DNA of 64,000 bases from Polystyrenella longa (GCF_007750395.1 NZ_CP036281.1:2379001-2443000); one strand, 5' to 3'. Shown: positions 47,668 through 57,251, counted from the first letter of the stretch. Made by a program: numbers and translations. Notes: generated from the sequence alone by a model not told the origin.

Positions 47668-50600
47668 TCATTTTTCTCGCCAATTGATAATCTGAATCTT
47701 GGTTAAGTCAGAATCGGGATTTTTCAGCAAACAAGCTAGATAACGTCCATCTTTGGAAAAGCTAATGGACTTAGGTCGAATCCTACCATGATCAATTGAA
47801 TACAATTCTTGTTCATGCCCCGGTTCAATACTCCATATCTTGACCTGACCATCGTCGCCACCTGAAACTAAACGGGAGGAAACGGGGCTGAACTCGGAGC
47901 AAAGGACTCCGTTATTGTGCCCTGCCAAGACAACTGGAGATGTCCAGGTATCAGAATTCCATAATTTAATTAGTCTGTCTTTACCACTAGTCGCTACAAG
48001 GTTGTTGTGAAGATTGCTCTCAATATACAGGATAGGGTGAGAATGCCCTCTGATATCGTGCAGAACTTTTCTGGTCTCGACATCCCAAACAACCAGTGTA
48101 TTAAAAGAGCCGCTGAAAAAGAGTTGTTTACCATCGTTAGAAAAACTGACGGAATTACACTCAACAGGAATATCTCTGGTATAAGTCTGCGAAGTTCGAA
48201 GGTTATGAACATACAGTGCACCTCCCGTTTCGATTGGAAAACTGGTTGCTGCAATGAGCTCATTATTAGAGGATATTCTTATCTGTTCAGTATCAAATCC
48301 ATCTCTGATGTTCCACCCGCGCACACTCCTGTCATGGACAACATCATAAAGAACTAAGTCCCCTTCACGTCCTCCGGCTACAATGATTGAAGAGTCCCTC
48401 GAAACGGTGAGCGTTTGCAGATGAACCTCCGATTTATGCAAGCTTCGTATCAGTTGACACGTTGCAGGATCCCACAGTTCAATCACGTTCTTTTCTAGAG
48501 TGACAAGGCGTTCTCCTTCAGGAAGTGTAATGAACTCGACCGCGTCGAAGTCACAATTCTGCTTTTGCAGGTAATTGCGTTGAAACTGTTTCTGGTAATT
48601 CCAGGCAAGGACTAGACCATCTTCTCCTACAGAGAGTAACTGATCGTTGAGAGGAGAGGTGGCCAAGTGGTAGATGCGTCCTTCATGTGCTTTCCAGGAT
48701 CGATTATCTTGACCATTCTTCTGACCTAACGGCCAGACCGAAATCATACCGCTAAAGTCTCGACTGATCAGCGACTTTCCATCAGATGCAAACACGACTC
48801 CATGCACTTCATCCGAGTGGAGGAACTCTTCGATAAGCTCTCCCGAATCACTGTTTCGGAGCTGTATTCGTTTATTTGTACTAGCAACAGCAAACTGGGT
48901 CCCGTCCGGTGAGAAAACGAGAGACGTTGGCCGCCCAACTTTATCTTTTTTCAGGTATGGCAATTCAAGCAAAGGTTCTTGCGAATTGAGATCCCAGATA
49001 ATTACTCGCTGATCGAATCCGACTGATGCCAATATGTTTTCCGCAGGCGATAGCGCGATGCTGACTTTTGAATCAACATGTCCTGTCAGATGACCTTGAG
49101 AGGCTCCCGTCTTCGCATCCCATAACTTAACGTTCGGATCATTTCCTGCAGTGATGATCTGGTTTCCGTCATGGCTGAATAAAACACGAAAAGCGATTCT
49201 CTCATGAGCTTCGATTATTAACTTCTCGCTGGCTTGATTATGCTTCCAGTCAATTTCCCATACACGAACAGTACCATCGTCACCTACTGAAGCGAGTTTG
49301 TCTCCTTGCGGTGAAAAATCGAGTCCGTTGACCTCGATTTGCCCTGTCGCAAATTCTTGTATTAATTGAGAAGTTGAAGCATCGTATATCCGGATGATGG
49401 CATCCAGACCGCTGGTAGCATATGTCCGCCCGTTTGGGGAGAAGCAAAGAACATAAACAGGCGTGTCGGATTCAGAAATAAGTTTTCTTGAATTGTGAAC
49501 TTGATTCCATAGATAATGCCATTCTTCGCCACGAAAGTCCGGCTCTTCCTGCTGCGGACGGAGATTACCTAGAATTTGTGTAACCTGCCGTGTGTCTCCC
49601 GCCTCCAAGGCGGTACCCGCTTCTTTGATTTTGGAAAAATAAAGCGACTTTTTCAGTTCAAGTTGACTTCTCTCAGCCAACTTCAATAGCTCCAGCTGCC
49701 GGTGATTATGAACAGCCATCATCGTGATCAGTACGACCAACGCAATGATGCTCACTAATGAGACACTGAGAAAGGTTGTGATGAATAATTTATGTCGACG
49801 CGGCCACTTCAAACTTCTATCCCATAATCCGGCCCTTTTCGCCAGAATTGGTTCGTCTTTCAAGAAGCGTTTTAAATCGTCAGCCATATCACTCACAGAG
49901 TGATACCGTTCAGTAATCTCCTTGTTCATCGATTTACATAGGATAGTTTCCAAATCCACGGGCATTGCTGGATTGTAAACTCGCGGGGCAATCGGCTCTT
50001 CTTCCGCAATCTTGAGATAAAGCTGATCAAGTCTTGCCACCTCAAAGATTGGCTTTAAGGTCAGTAATTCGTATAAAGTCACACCAAGAGAATAGATGTC
50101 GGTCCGATGGTCAACCAGGCCTTTCGTCCCACTTGCTTGCTCAGGACTCATGTACCGCGGAGTTCCAATGACCGCCCCGGTCATCGTAAGATCCTCACGG
50201 GATTCAAATTTGGCGATCCCGAAGTCACTGATCCATATTTTTCCTGTCTGATCTATCAGCAAGTTTGAGGGCTTAATGTCACGATGCACAACGCCCCGAT
50301 CATGCGCGTACTGCAACCCTTCTGCGACTTGAATAAAACGCTCTGCGACCCCTTTGAAAAATTGGGGGTCGTGAACTCGGTCTGAGCCAAACACTTTCTG
50401 GATATTGTTATTATCTTGAGCGGATTGATCTACTTGAGGAACAATAGAGACTTTCTCATCGGTCGGCTCATGTAAAGATTTAGTTGGAGCTTGGCTAGAT
50501 ACGGCATTATAAGGAGGCCCCAATGAGAAACTCGCTGAAGAACCTGGAGAGAAAGCGAATCTTCTTTCAGCGGTCGGTGTCTGGTCCGTTGAATCCGTCT

Positions 50601-51210
50601 GTATTGTCGCCAGACTTCCAATGAAATGCGCTAAATTCGATCCAGTGATTAATTTCATCACCAGATAATGGTTCCCATTTGATGTCACGCCCACTGACAT
50701 AATAGGGACAATATTCGAATGATCCAGACGAGCCGCCGCCAGTGACTCGTTCTTAAATCGTTGCAATTGCTGGTCAGACACGATGCCGAGATTTGAGAGG
50801 AGCTTTACGGCTACTCGCCGTTCCAGTGAAATCTGTTCCGCTTCGTAGATCACGCCCATTCCACCCTGGGCTATGCGCCTAAGCAAGCGATAGTCATTAA
50901 TCACCTGACCTTCGATAGGACTTGGTGCGTTTACTGGCGGGTCCGATTGGAATCCGTCGTTGTCGATCTGATTATTGAAATGAGAGATTAACTTCTGACA
51001 ATGTTCTTCTTCAGTATATTTTTGAATCTTCAGGGCAGACAGGATTTCATCTTCACCGGCTGTCTCGTTAGAGATTGATTCTTCGTCCGGATTCAATTTT
51101 GCCAGACAGTTCTCACAAGTACTCAAATGTAAGAGTAGTTGGCCCTGTTGCGGTTCGGGAATATTTCCTTTTTCCAGACGCTCTAAAATATCAATCGGAG
51201 GGCAGTCCAT
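47668..51210 (-). CDS. Ser/Thr protein kinase fused to transmembrane helix and WD40 propeller
   Basis: 1180 residues, ATG at 51210. The N-terminus has a zinc-finger-like LHLSTCENC motif (about 28-36). The kinase spans about 107-460: AQGGMGVIYEAE, K136, HRDIKPSN (D311), DFG 329-331, SPE 355-357, so it is predicted active. About 100 extra residues, rich in Ser, Pro, Gln and Asp, are inserted between the hinge strand (YLVMKLITG) and the helix before the catalytic loop. One transmembrane helix lies at about 474-500. From about 590 to the end there are roughly twelve or more WD40 blades (VYVLCFSPNGRTYATSG, LASVGDDGTVRVWEID), probably two propellers outside the cytoplasm. The ECF sigma gene lies 94 bases upstream on the same strand. 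A signalling role through the sigma factor is inferred from this pairing. Confidence 0.94.
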   Translation of the reverse strand: MDCPPIDILERLEKGNIPEPQQGQLLLHLSTCENCLAKLNPDEESISNETAGEDEILSALKIQKYTEEEHCQKLISHFNNQIDNDGFQSDPPVNAPSPIEGQVINDYRLLRRIAQGGMGVIYEAEQISLERRVAVKLLSNLGIVSDQQLQRFKNESLAAARLDHSNIVPIMSVGVTSNGNHYLVMKLITGSNLAHFIGSLATIQTDSTDQTPTAERRFAFSPGSSASFSLGPPYNAVSSQAPTKSLHEPTDEKVSIVPQVDQSAQDNNNIQKVFGSDRVHDPQFFKGVAERFIQVAEGLQYAHDRGVVHRDIKPSNLLIDQTGKIWISDFGIAKFESREDLTMTGAVIGTPRYMSPEQASGTKGLVDHRTDIYSLGVTLYELLTLKPIFEVARLDQLYLKIAEEEPIAPRVYNPAMPVDLETILCKSMNKEITERYHSVSDMADDLKRFLKDEPILAKRAGLWDRSLKWPRRHKLFITTFLSVSLVSIIALVVLITMMAVHNHRQLELLKLAERSQLELKKSLYFSKIKEAGTALEAGDTRQVTQILGNLRPQQEEPDFRGEEWHYLWNQVHNSRKLISESDTPVYVLCFSPNGRTYATSGLDAIIRIYDASTSQLIQEFATGQIEVNGLDFSPQGDKLASVGDDGTVRVWEIDWKHNQASEKLIIEAHERIAFRVLFSHDGNQIITAGNDPNVKLWDAKTGASQGHLTGHVDSKVSIALSPAENILASVGFDQRVIIWDLNSQEPLLELPYLKKDKVGRPTSLVFSPDGTQFAVASTNKRIQLRNSDSGELIEEFLHSDEVHGVVFASDGKSLISRDFSGMISVWPLGQKNGQDNRSWKAHEGRIYHLATSPLNDQLLSVGEDGLVLAWNYQKQFQRNYLQKQNCDFDAVEFITLPEGERLVTLEKNVIELWDPATCQLIRSLHKSEVHLQTLTVSRDSSIIVAGGREGDLVLYDVVHDRSVRGWNIRDGFDTEQIRISSNNELIAATSFPIETGGALYVHNLRTSQTYTRDIPVECNSVSFSNDGKQLFFSGSFNTLVVWDVETRKVLHDIRGHSHPILYIESNLHNNLVATSGKDRLIKLWNSDTWTSPVVLAGHNNGVLCSEFSPVSSRLVSGGDDGQVKIWSIEPGHEQELYSIDHGRIRPKSISFSKDGRYLACLLKNPDSDLTKIQIINWREK

Positions 51211-51304
51211 AACATGCTCTGACGGGATTTGGGGTGTTAAACATCATCCACTTAAATGATGCCGTCTACTAATAGAACACATATCTGTAACGACAATGAT
51301 GCGA

Positions 51305-51928
51305 TTACTGCTGTGGTTGTTCTTCCCATAAATCCTGAAATCGTTTCAAGACGCGTCTTTTGGCCATGCGAACCGCGTCTGCAGTCATCCCCAACTGTAG
51401 TCCAATCTCTTCTGATGATGAAACTTCAGCGATCATCAATTCGAACGCCTGCCAAGTTTTAGCAGAAACCTGTCCCTGCACCTGATTAAGAACCATTTGC
51501 ACCTTGAATTGGCGATCGGTGAGAGGCTGCGGGTTTTCTTCCGTGTGTTCAGCCTCTGTAGGTGGTGGAAGACTCACTCCATTTAGATTACTGAACAAGG
51601 CATGCTTTTGGTCCGCTTCTGCCAGCGATTTTTGTTTGATGAAATAATTATTCACCTTGCTTGTCGTAACAACTCTTAGCCACTTACGAAATGACCCGTG
51701 ATTCCTGCGATGAAAATTCCCCAAGCTTCTTGTGAGTTCCATTAAAACGTTTTGGGTCACGTCCGAGGCATCAGAAGGCTGTAACCCACATTTACGTGCA
51801 ATTTGATACACCAGGGGCGTGTATGCTTCAATCAGAACTCGCCAGGATTCTTGACTATTAACCTGTGCCCGCTGAAGCAATTTGTTGTCAGTTGTGTCGA
51901 ATTGATTTGATAAATAAGGAACAGACAT
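51305..51928 (-). CDS. ECF-type sigma factor paired with WD40 kinase
   Basis: 207 residues from the ATG at 51928; a TTG seven codons upstream is also in frame. Region 2 is visible (SDASDVTQNVLMELTRSLGN, FRKWLRVVTTSKVNNYF). An acidic linker (PPPTEAEHTEENPQP) follows, then region 4 with the helix-turn-helix SSSEEIGLQLGMTADAVRMA. Organisation and sequence resemble the sigma factor at 10721 more than the one at 14306. It lies directly upstream of the kinase at 47668-51210, likely in one transcript. Confidence 0.92.
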   Translation of the reverse strand: MSVPYLSNQFDTTDNKLLQRAQVNSQESWRVLIEAYTPLVYQIARKCGLQPSDASDVTQNVLMELTRSLGNFHRRNHGSFRKWLRVVTTSKVNNYFIKQKSLAEADQKHALFSNLNGVSLPPPTEAEHTEENPQPLTDRQFKVQMVLNQVQGQVSAKTWQAFELMIAEVSSSEEIGLQLGMTADAVRMAKRRVLKRFQDLWEEQPQQ

Positions 51929-52344
51929 TTTTAGAAAATACTTTTCCAAACGCGATGTTTTAAGTGATGGTGAATGGCCAAAGGCTTCACTTACGCCAAA
52001 TAAGATAATCTGCTTCGTTCCTCGAATTGTACCTGAGAATCACGGGTATTAGTATTTATGTCTTTGGGTGAATGCTGAATCTGTATTCGAATTCAATGTT
52101 CGTTAATCGGCCTCAAAAAGAATCTCATCCTTGTATCGACGTTTATTTAATCATTTTCTGTTCACATGTGAGATGACTTTGCCCCTGAAATAGGCCTTCT
52201 CCCTGACGCCTGTGCCAGAATAAACACTAAATGTAGTATGTGTATGTCTTTAATTAGAAAGGGCTTATGGGATATTTGTGTCCGCCATTCTGAAGGGGTT
52301 TCTTGGAATGACGTCAATCACGTTACAGCGTGTTGTTTTCCATT
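51929..52344. other. Intergenic region upstream of the sigma gene
   Basis: About 415 AT-rich bases with no supported gene. It should hold the promoter of the sigma/kinase pair, but no promoter element could be fixed by eye. Confidence 0.3.
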
Positions 52345-52653
52345 TTAGAAAGTCAGATTCTTAAATATGAGATTACATAGTTCCTCTCTCGTTGATTCAT
52401 TTACGGAGAATTGCATTCTCTGCGGTAATCCTTGCAGAAACGAATTCAACAGATCGATGAGAGAGTTGTCGACATTCAGTAAGGGGGAAGTGCTCGATCG
52501 TAACTGACTTAACGAGATCGAAATCATCTTATTTCTCCCGATTGTCTCCTTAGCTAGTGTACTGTCTCGCAAATACAGGACCTTATCATTCCGGCAGAAA
52601 TGAAGCAGAACCCGCTTATTCTGCCGGCTACGGCTCTCTGAATAAGTTCCCAT
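52345..52653 (-). CDS. Possible small hypothetical protein
   Basis: 102 residues from an ATG at 52653, without a convincing ribosome site. The middle is amphipathic (LLNVDNSLIDLLNSFLQGLP) and looks protein-like, but no family is recognised. It stands alone between the sigma gene and a secreted-protein gene, just beside the palindromic repeat. It could equally be a decayed fragment. Confidence 0.35.
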   Translation of the reverse strand: MGTYSESRSRQNKRVLLHFCRNDKVLYLRDSTLAKETIGRNKMISISLSQLRSSTSPLLNVDNSLIDLLNSFLQGLPQRMQFSVNESTREELCNLIFKNLTF

Positions 52654-52675
52654 CTGTTAGCGACGGCACCCTATA

Positions 52676-52764
52676 AGCGGTCCTGAAACCCTCTGATGGG
52701 TCACAACCGACCTTATTTCAAAGGCTTCAAGAGAACCACAACCGGGTTTCAGGATGGGTTCTAG
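52676..52764 (+). repeat. Palindromic intergenic repeat, copy 4 (best conserved)
   Basis: The arms CCTGAAACCC (about 52682) and GGGTTTCAGG (about 52744) are perfectly complementary, with inner ACAACC/GGT segments. The unit ends ATGGGTTCTAG. Both arms recur in the copies at 28057 and 45024. Neither IS-type coding sequence nor a T-tract is present. Confidence 0.75.
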
Positions 52765-52800
52765 TTTAACACGAAATTTATGGAGTTCGATCGATAAAAC

Positions 52801-52836
52801 AAAAGGCGAACTGCATCAGTGAATGCAGATCACCTT
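52801..52836 (-). terminator. Intrinsic terminator after the gene at 52860-53744
   Basis: On the minus strand AAGGTGATCTGCAT pairs with ATGCAGTTCGCCTT across a six-base loop (one wobble and one mismatch). The tail is TTGTTTTATC. It lies 24 bases past the stop codon of the secreted-protein gene. Confidence 0.7.
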
Positions 52837-52859
52837 TCAAATTAGCTGATAAAGCATGA

Positions 52860-53744
52860 TTAGAATCTGACTTTTGCGCCTCCGACCTGAAAACTGCTTC
52901 CTGAAGTTGAGATATTTGCCTTTGCTTTCACCTTATGTTTTCCTACACCCACAGAAGCTTTACCGTGAGCTCCTTTTCGATCTATCGAGGCACGTCCTTT
53001 TGCCTTAGCACCACCAACGCCTCCACCTTGTTCGTAATGGACGTTGGAATTCTTTCCTTTCCACTGGACACCGTATGCCTGATGACCGTGGACACTTCCT
53101 ATACGACCTCCCCTGTGGTCGTTATAGCCATGGCGATTGATGGTTGTTTTCCGACCGCCAATTCTATTTCCCCCAAGGACGGAGAGATCCTGACCGTATT
53201 GGACCTGGGAATCGCGCCCCTTATAATTAATATCAGTCCAGGTACGCTGCTGCGTGCCGTAAATTGGGCCGGGGGAAGTCTGGCCGTAATTCACGTTCGT
53301 TCCGTTCGGACCATGACTGAAACTGCCATCTCGTCCATACCCTTTCTTGGTCATGGTTGAAACACCAAGGCCGGTGGTCCCACTCCGGTTATAAATAACC
53401 CCCGAATTGGTTCTTTTACTGTTTCGGTTTTGATATTCGTATTGAGATCCATTTGAGCCATTATGAATTATATGGCCTGTACCGTATCCATATTGGTTGT
53501 AGTTGGAATAGTTTCCACCGTGAATGTTGTTGTGCCTTTGGATGCCGTATTGTCGACCTTTCTGTTGATTATGATAGTGAAATCTGTTGAAGTTCTTGTG
53601 CTGGTTCTGCGGAGCTTTATACGAATTACCGCCTCCATAGTAACCTAGGACCTTTCCCGCTTCGGCGGAAGAACCTGACATCGTTGCCAGTACGATCGAA
53701 GCAGAGAAAAACACGAAGACATCACGCAGTTGAGTAAAAGACAT
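52860..53744 (-). CDS. Exported Gly/Asn/His-rich low-complexity protein
   Basis: 294 residues from the ATG at 53744, which has AAAGG upstream and begins a clear signal peptide (VFVFFSASIVLATMSGSSAEA). The open frame continues to 53798 without a good start. The mature protein is rich in Gly, Asn, His, Tyr and Lys (HYHNQQKGRQYG, GGNYSNYNQYGYGTG) and basic near the end (GVGKHKVKAKANIS). No domain is recognised. It is probably an extracellular matrix or wall-associated protein. A terminator follows at 52801. Confidence 0.82.
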   Translation of the reverse strand: MSFTQLRDVFVFFSASIVLATMSGSSAEAGKVLGYYGGGNSYKAPQNQHKNFNRFHYHNQQKGRQYGIQRHNNIHGGNYSNYNQYGYGTGHIIHNGSNGSQYEYQNRNSKRTNSGVIYNRSGTTGLGVSTMTKKGYGRDGSFSHGPNGTNVNYGQTSPGPIYGTQQRTWTDINYKGRDSQVQYGQDLSVLGGNRIGGRKTTINRHGYNDHRGGRIGSVHGHQAYGVQWKGKNSNVHYEQGGGVGGAKAKGRASIDRKGAHGKASVGVGKHKVKAKANISTSGSSFQVGGAKVRF

Positions 53745-53887
53745 TTCAGAAACCTTTGCTAAAGAGAGATTTGTTAGAGCCATTGGCAGGCGACTCAATT
53801 GCCCGCTCTACTCTCCTGATCGCAGTCCACGAGGTTTCCGGACAGAATTTCTTAATAATTTCCGATTGCCTTTGAAACATACCTATT

Positions 53888-54482
53888 CCCGTATCGTAAA
53901 AAAAACTTAGCCGAACTAAAAATACTGCAAATCAAGAGGAATGTGAAAGGTTCATGGCATGTATCCTCAGACGAGTTGACGACAACGCTCGCCGCTACAT
54001 TTAGCATAACAGTTGAATCCTTTCGTAAAGACTGGTGACGATATCCCATTCTTGAAAGCCAAGGCTCAGAGAATGGTTGTAGCTCCAAAGTAACCCTCCC
54101 CTTCACTTTGGTCTTTGAAATGATGGAGGCATTTCTGGTACCTGTTTTTTCTCACCATCGTCCGTTTTATGACTCGTGATAGCAATAAGTGATCGACTAC
54201 CTGCAGAAGTAGAATATCATCCTCCGGGATAAAAGTGGAAAGAAACGGATCCTGCTCAACGATAACGAGTGTCGCCGATTGGCGGTTAAAGGAAAACAGC
54301 TTGGTCGGAAGTTACTGAGTGAACTCGGCGGGATCTTCACTCCCGATACCATCCTCCGTTGGCACCGGGAGTTGATTGCCCGGAAATGGGACTACTCATC
54401 AAAGAAGAAATGTGTTGGTCGACCTCGTATCCGATCAGAGATCGTCGAACAGATCCTGCGGTTCGCGAAAGAGAATCCGTAC
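53888..54482 (+). mobile_element. Left part of an IS copy interrupted at 54482
   Basis: The left terminal repeat CCCGTATCGTAAAAA starts at 53888, followed by the usual leader. The transposase frame is damaged in its first part by stops but open at 54279-54482 (KQLGRKLLSELGGIFTPDTI). Similarity to the intact copy stops after GAATCCG (54473-54479). The missing remainder resumes at 56242, so about 1.7 kb was inserted within the gene. Confidence 0.8.
54118..54482 (+). pseudogene. Transposase N-terminal half, with stops, interrupted
   Basis: The sequence matches residues 1-120 of the intact transposase but has TGA/TAG/TAA stops in the first 30 codons and ends at the insert junction. Its C-terminal continuation is at 56242-56949. 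Confidence 0.75.
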
Positions 54483-54740
54483 CAAAGGGTAAATCATTGT
54501 TGCTTTCGTATGCTTTGAGTGTTTAAACACTATACTCAGCGCGTTTCTAAAAAATTGCTTTCGGACAGTATAACGTGTTTTTCTCGCGTTTAGGTAACAT
54601 TTCAGGTAACACTGATCGTGTTTGAGCGCCTCATCGCATGGTGGAATCGAGCGTTTGAAATTACCAAATCGACTGACAGCAGAAGTCGAAGTCTTATCGT
54701 CGTACATTATCAGAAATGTCTGTATATTCGAATCGCCCAC

Positions 54741-55053
54741 CTAAACATCTTCGGCCTCGGCCCGATAATCTTGTGGAAGCTTCAGCGTCAATTCCATGCT
54801 GTCGTGCAGATCGCTCGTTATTTCAATAGAGCCATCTTTACCATTCCGATAGATCACGAAATGACGCGGCTTGCGAATTATGCCAATCGATTTGTGTACG
54901 TTATCCCGACTGTTTCGCAAGTGATAAGATCTCGCCACTTCGATCAGCTTCGGTCGTCGTTGACTGCCAGTCTGTTCTGGATCAGTTTGTAAATCTAAGA
55001 TTGCTTGAATTAATAATTCTTCAGAGCGCAGGCGAGAGACGGATACGAGGCAT
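54741..55053 (-). pseudogene. ParE-type toxin remnant with internal deletion
   Basis: The start (MPRIRLSPAL) and the C-terminal 65 residues (RSYHLRNSRDNVHKSIG, KPRHFVIYRNGKDGS) match the intact toxin at 57608-57988. About 75 bases in between (residues about 10-37) are missing and the frame is shifted to an immediate TGA. The C-terminal part retains an open frame at 54741-54938 but lacks the first helices. The gene is therefore inactive, while its antitoxin gene upstream is intact. Confidence 0.8.
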
Positions 55054-55055
55054 CG

Positions 55056-55355
55056 TCAATGTTCTTGGCCCTTTTTTTCCAAACGTGATGCTTGTCGTTC
55101 AAGTCGCGCAATTGTGCTCCGTACTCCTTTTTCAGTCGTCGCATTAAGCCCCTGACCTTGTTCCAACTCGTTAAACCCTTCCGTAGCCAAATGTCGTAAG
55201 ATCTTAATTTTATCAGCTTCGGTCTGTGTCTGCTCTTCAAGCAGTCGCAGTCCAGCAAGCAACACTTCGCTGGCGTTAGAGTTATGCACCGCTTCAATTT
55301 GTTCTGCAACAAATCGATCGTAATGCTCAGTAAGGTTGATGTTTCGCGTAGGCAT
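55056..55355 (-). CDS. parD: ParD-family antitoxin without a working toxin
   Basis: 99 residues from the ATG at 55355 (an in-frame upstream extension to 55391 is unlikely). The N-terminus RNINLTEHYDRFVAEQI is the ribbon-helix-helix dimer and DNA-binding part of ParD-type antitoxins, followed by SNASEVLLAGLRLLEEQ. About four fifths of residues are identical to the intact antitoxin at 57991-58290. It may still bind and repress its own promoter and could cross-protect against the neighbouring toxin; that is inference. Confidence 0.82.
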   Translation of the reverse strand: MPTRNINLTEHYDRFVAEQIEAVHNSNASEVLLAGLRLLEEQTQTEADKIKILRHLATEGFNELEQGQGLNATTEKGVRSTIARLERQASRLEKKGQEH

Positions 55356-56141
55356 GATTGCTCCTGTTCCAATGAAGCTTGAGTATGCCACAGTTGTCAG
55401 TGGTGCAAGATTAACTTCAGTCGAATTTGAAAAATCGTAAATCCAGATATCTGCTAGACATCGACCACTCCAATTCTTACATGAGCTAATTCAAATGCAC
55501 GGGAGCACAAAACGTTGCGTGTTTTCTCGGGTCGAGGTAACCGTTCGGATAATAGCAAATAATCAGAGAGGAGTTAACGTGATCAGAAAATGATATTCGG
55601 CGCAGAAAAGTTGAGTAGAATTAGAAGCCAGTAGACTGGAGTAAAGGGGGACAAGTCAATCTGCGAAAGCTGATGGAACAGCTTAGGATCGGCACGCAGA
55701 AAGTGATTGCTGAATGTAAAAGGTTGAAAGCACTACCTCCGCAATGGGGCGATTCACAAAACATGGTCACACTGACCTTATTCCCTGCCCCCGAACCGAT
55801 GTTGCAGGTCTCGTTGAGTGAGCGGTAACAGTTGTTTCTGGACAGCTTGGAGACAGGTCAGTCCTATAAGTCCAACGATTAGGATGAGGTCACTGGCGTG
55901 GTCGAACGGCAAGCCCGCCGCGAGCTCCTGGAGTTGATCGACTTCAGCTATTTCGAGCGAAAAGACGTGGCCCTTCCACCGTCTACGTCCGCACGGAGAA
56001 GCCGTCATGACCCTAATCCGGACAGCACGCGATTATGGTATTAGATGTAAGGATAGAGGCATGTTTCCCTCAGGGAAGACTGGGTTTACAGAATCCAGAC
56101 CGTATTCGGACACGTCCGGACCTTCCTATAATCCAAAGGTA
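55356..56141. other. Insert remainder with unassigned coding debris
   Basis: An ATT-like sequence GTGTTTTCTCGGGTCGAGG occurs at about 55519-55538. On the plus strand about 55672-56005 reads as broken coding DNA (MEQLRIGTQKVIAECKRLKA, LFPAPEPMLQVSLSER, then RELLELIDFSYFERKDVALP) with stops in between. I cannot name the family. No intact gene is present. Confidence 0.4.
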
Positions 56142-56241
56142 CCCTGTAACGTAAAAAACTCAGCCGAACTCAAACCACTGCAAATGAATGGATATTTAAT
56201 CACTCATTTTCGGTGTCGGTTGAATAAATTTACGATACGGG
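56142..56241 (+). mobile_element. 100-base MITE-like deletion derivative of the IS
   Basis: A left terminus (CCCTGTAACGTAAAAAACTC) is joined almost directly to a right terminus (CTGGG-type GTCGGTTGAATAAA then TTTACGATACGGG). No coding sequence remains. Such two-ended derivatives can be moved by a transposase supplied elsewhere; the intact copy lies 2.3 kb away. Confidence 0.75.
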
Positions 56242-56949
56242 GGAGCTGATCGAATTCAGGGTGCTCTGGCGAATGTTGGATTTCACATCACCGACACGAC
56301 GGTCAGGAATGTACTTAAGGCGAACGGAATCGAACCCGTCTCTGACCGCCCTGCGTCGATGTCCTGGAAGACTTTCCTCAAAGCTCACTGGAACGCCATC
56401 TTCGCCGTCGACTTCACTACTGTAGAAGTCTGGACGAAGACCGGTCTGACGACATTTTATGTCATGGTGGTAATGGAACTGAAATCACGACGCGTTGAGA
56501 CCGCAGGCATTACAACGAATCCTAACAAGCAATGGGTGACACAGGTTGGACGTAATCTCACCGGCGACAGTGGTTTCCTGGAGAATGCCTCTCATCTGAT
56601 ATTGGATCGCGACACATGCTTCCAACCACTGCGATCTTTTCTGGAAGAACAGACTGACATCGAACCGGTGCTGCTTCCTCCGAAAAGTCCGAACATGAAT
56701 GCGTATCTCGAACGCTTTATGAGAAGCTTGAAATCTGAGTGCCTGAAAAAGATGATCTTCTTCGGCCAGCATTCTCTCGAACGAGCACTGAAGGAATACG
56801 TCGCTCACTACCATGCTGAGCGGAATCATCAGGGACTCGACAATCAGTTGATTGATCCTGGTGAGGAAGTCGGAAGCATCGCTGGTAAAATCGAATGCCA
56901 AGAGCGTCTCGGCGGTATGCTCAAGTATTATTATCGCGATGCCGCGTAG
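56242..56949 (+). pseudogene. Transposase C-terminal part, continuing the gene cut at 54482
   Basis: Open from GADRIQGALANVGFHITD to the stop at 56949, with all three catalytic positions present (AVDFTTVEVW, LILDRDTCF, NMNAYLERF). It lacks the N-terminal DNA-binding half and its own promoter. The IS right terminus follows, ending near 57136 in TTACGATACGCG. Confidence 0.8.
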
Positions 56950-57251
56950 CACCGAATCGTTCGCAGACCGTAAATCTCATGCGACATTCTCCGCTACCGG
57001 TGCGCCCCCCATGTCCTTTTCAAGTTAAATTGGACATCACCCGTCAGGTCTCGAAACGAATCTCGTTCCTGGTCAGCAACATAACGACTTGGTATTACTC
57101 ATTTTCATCTTCGGCTGAATATTTTTACGATACGCGCTCTGTGAATTAGAAAGTAATGCTCAAATGAGCATGTTTCTGCGATGAGTAATACAGGGTGTTC
57201 AACTTTTGTCCAGGTAACACTTTAGATAACACCCCCCTATATTGAACAAAA

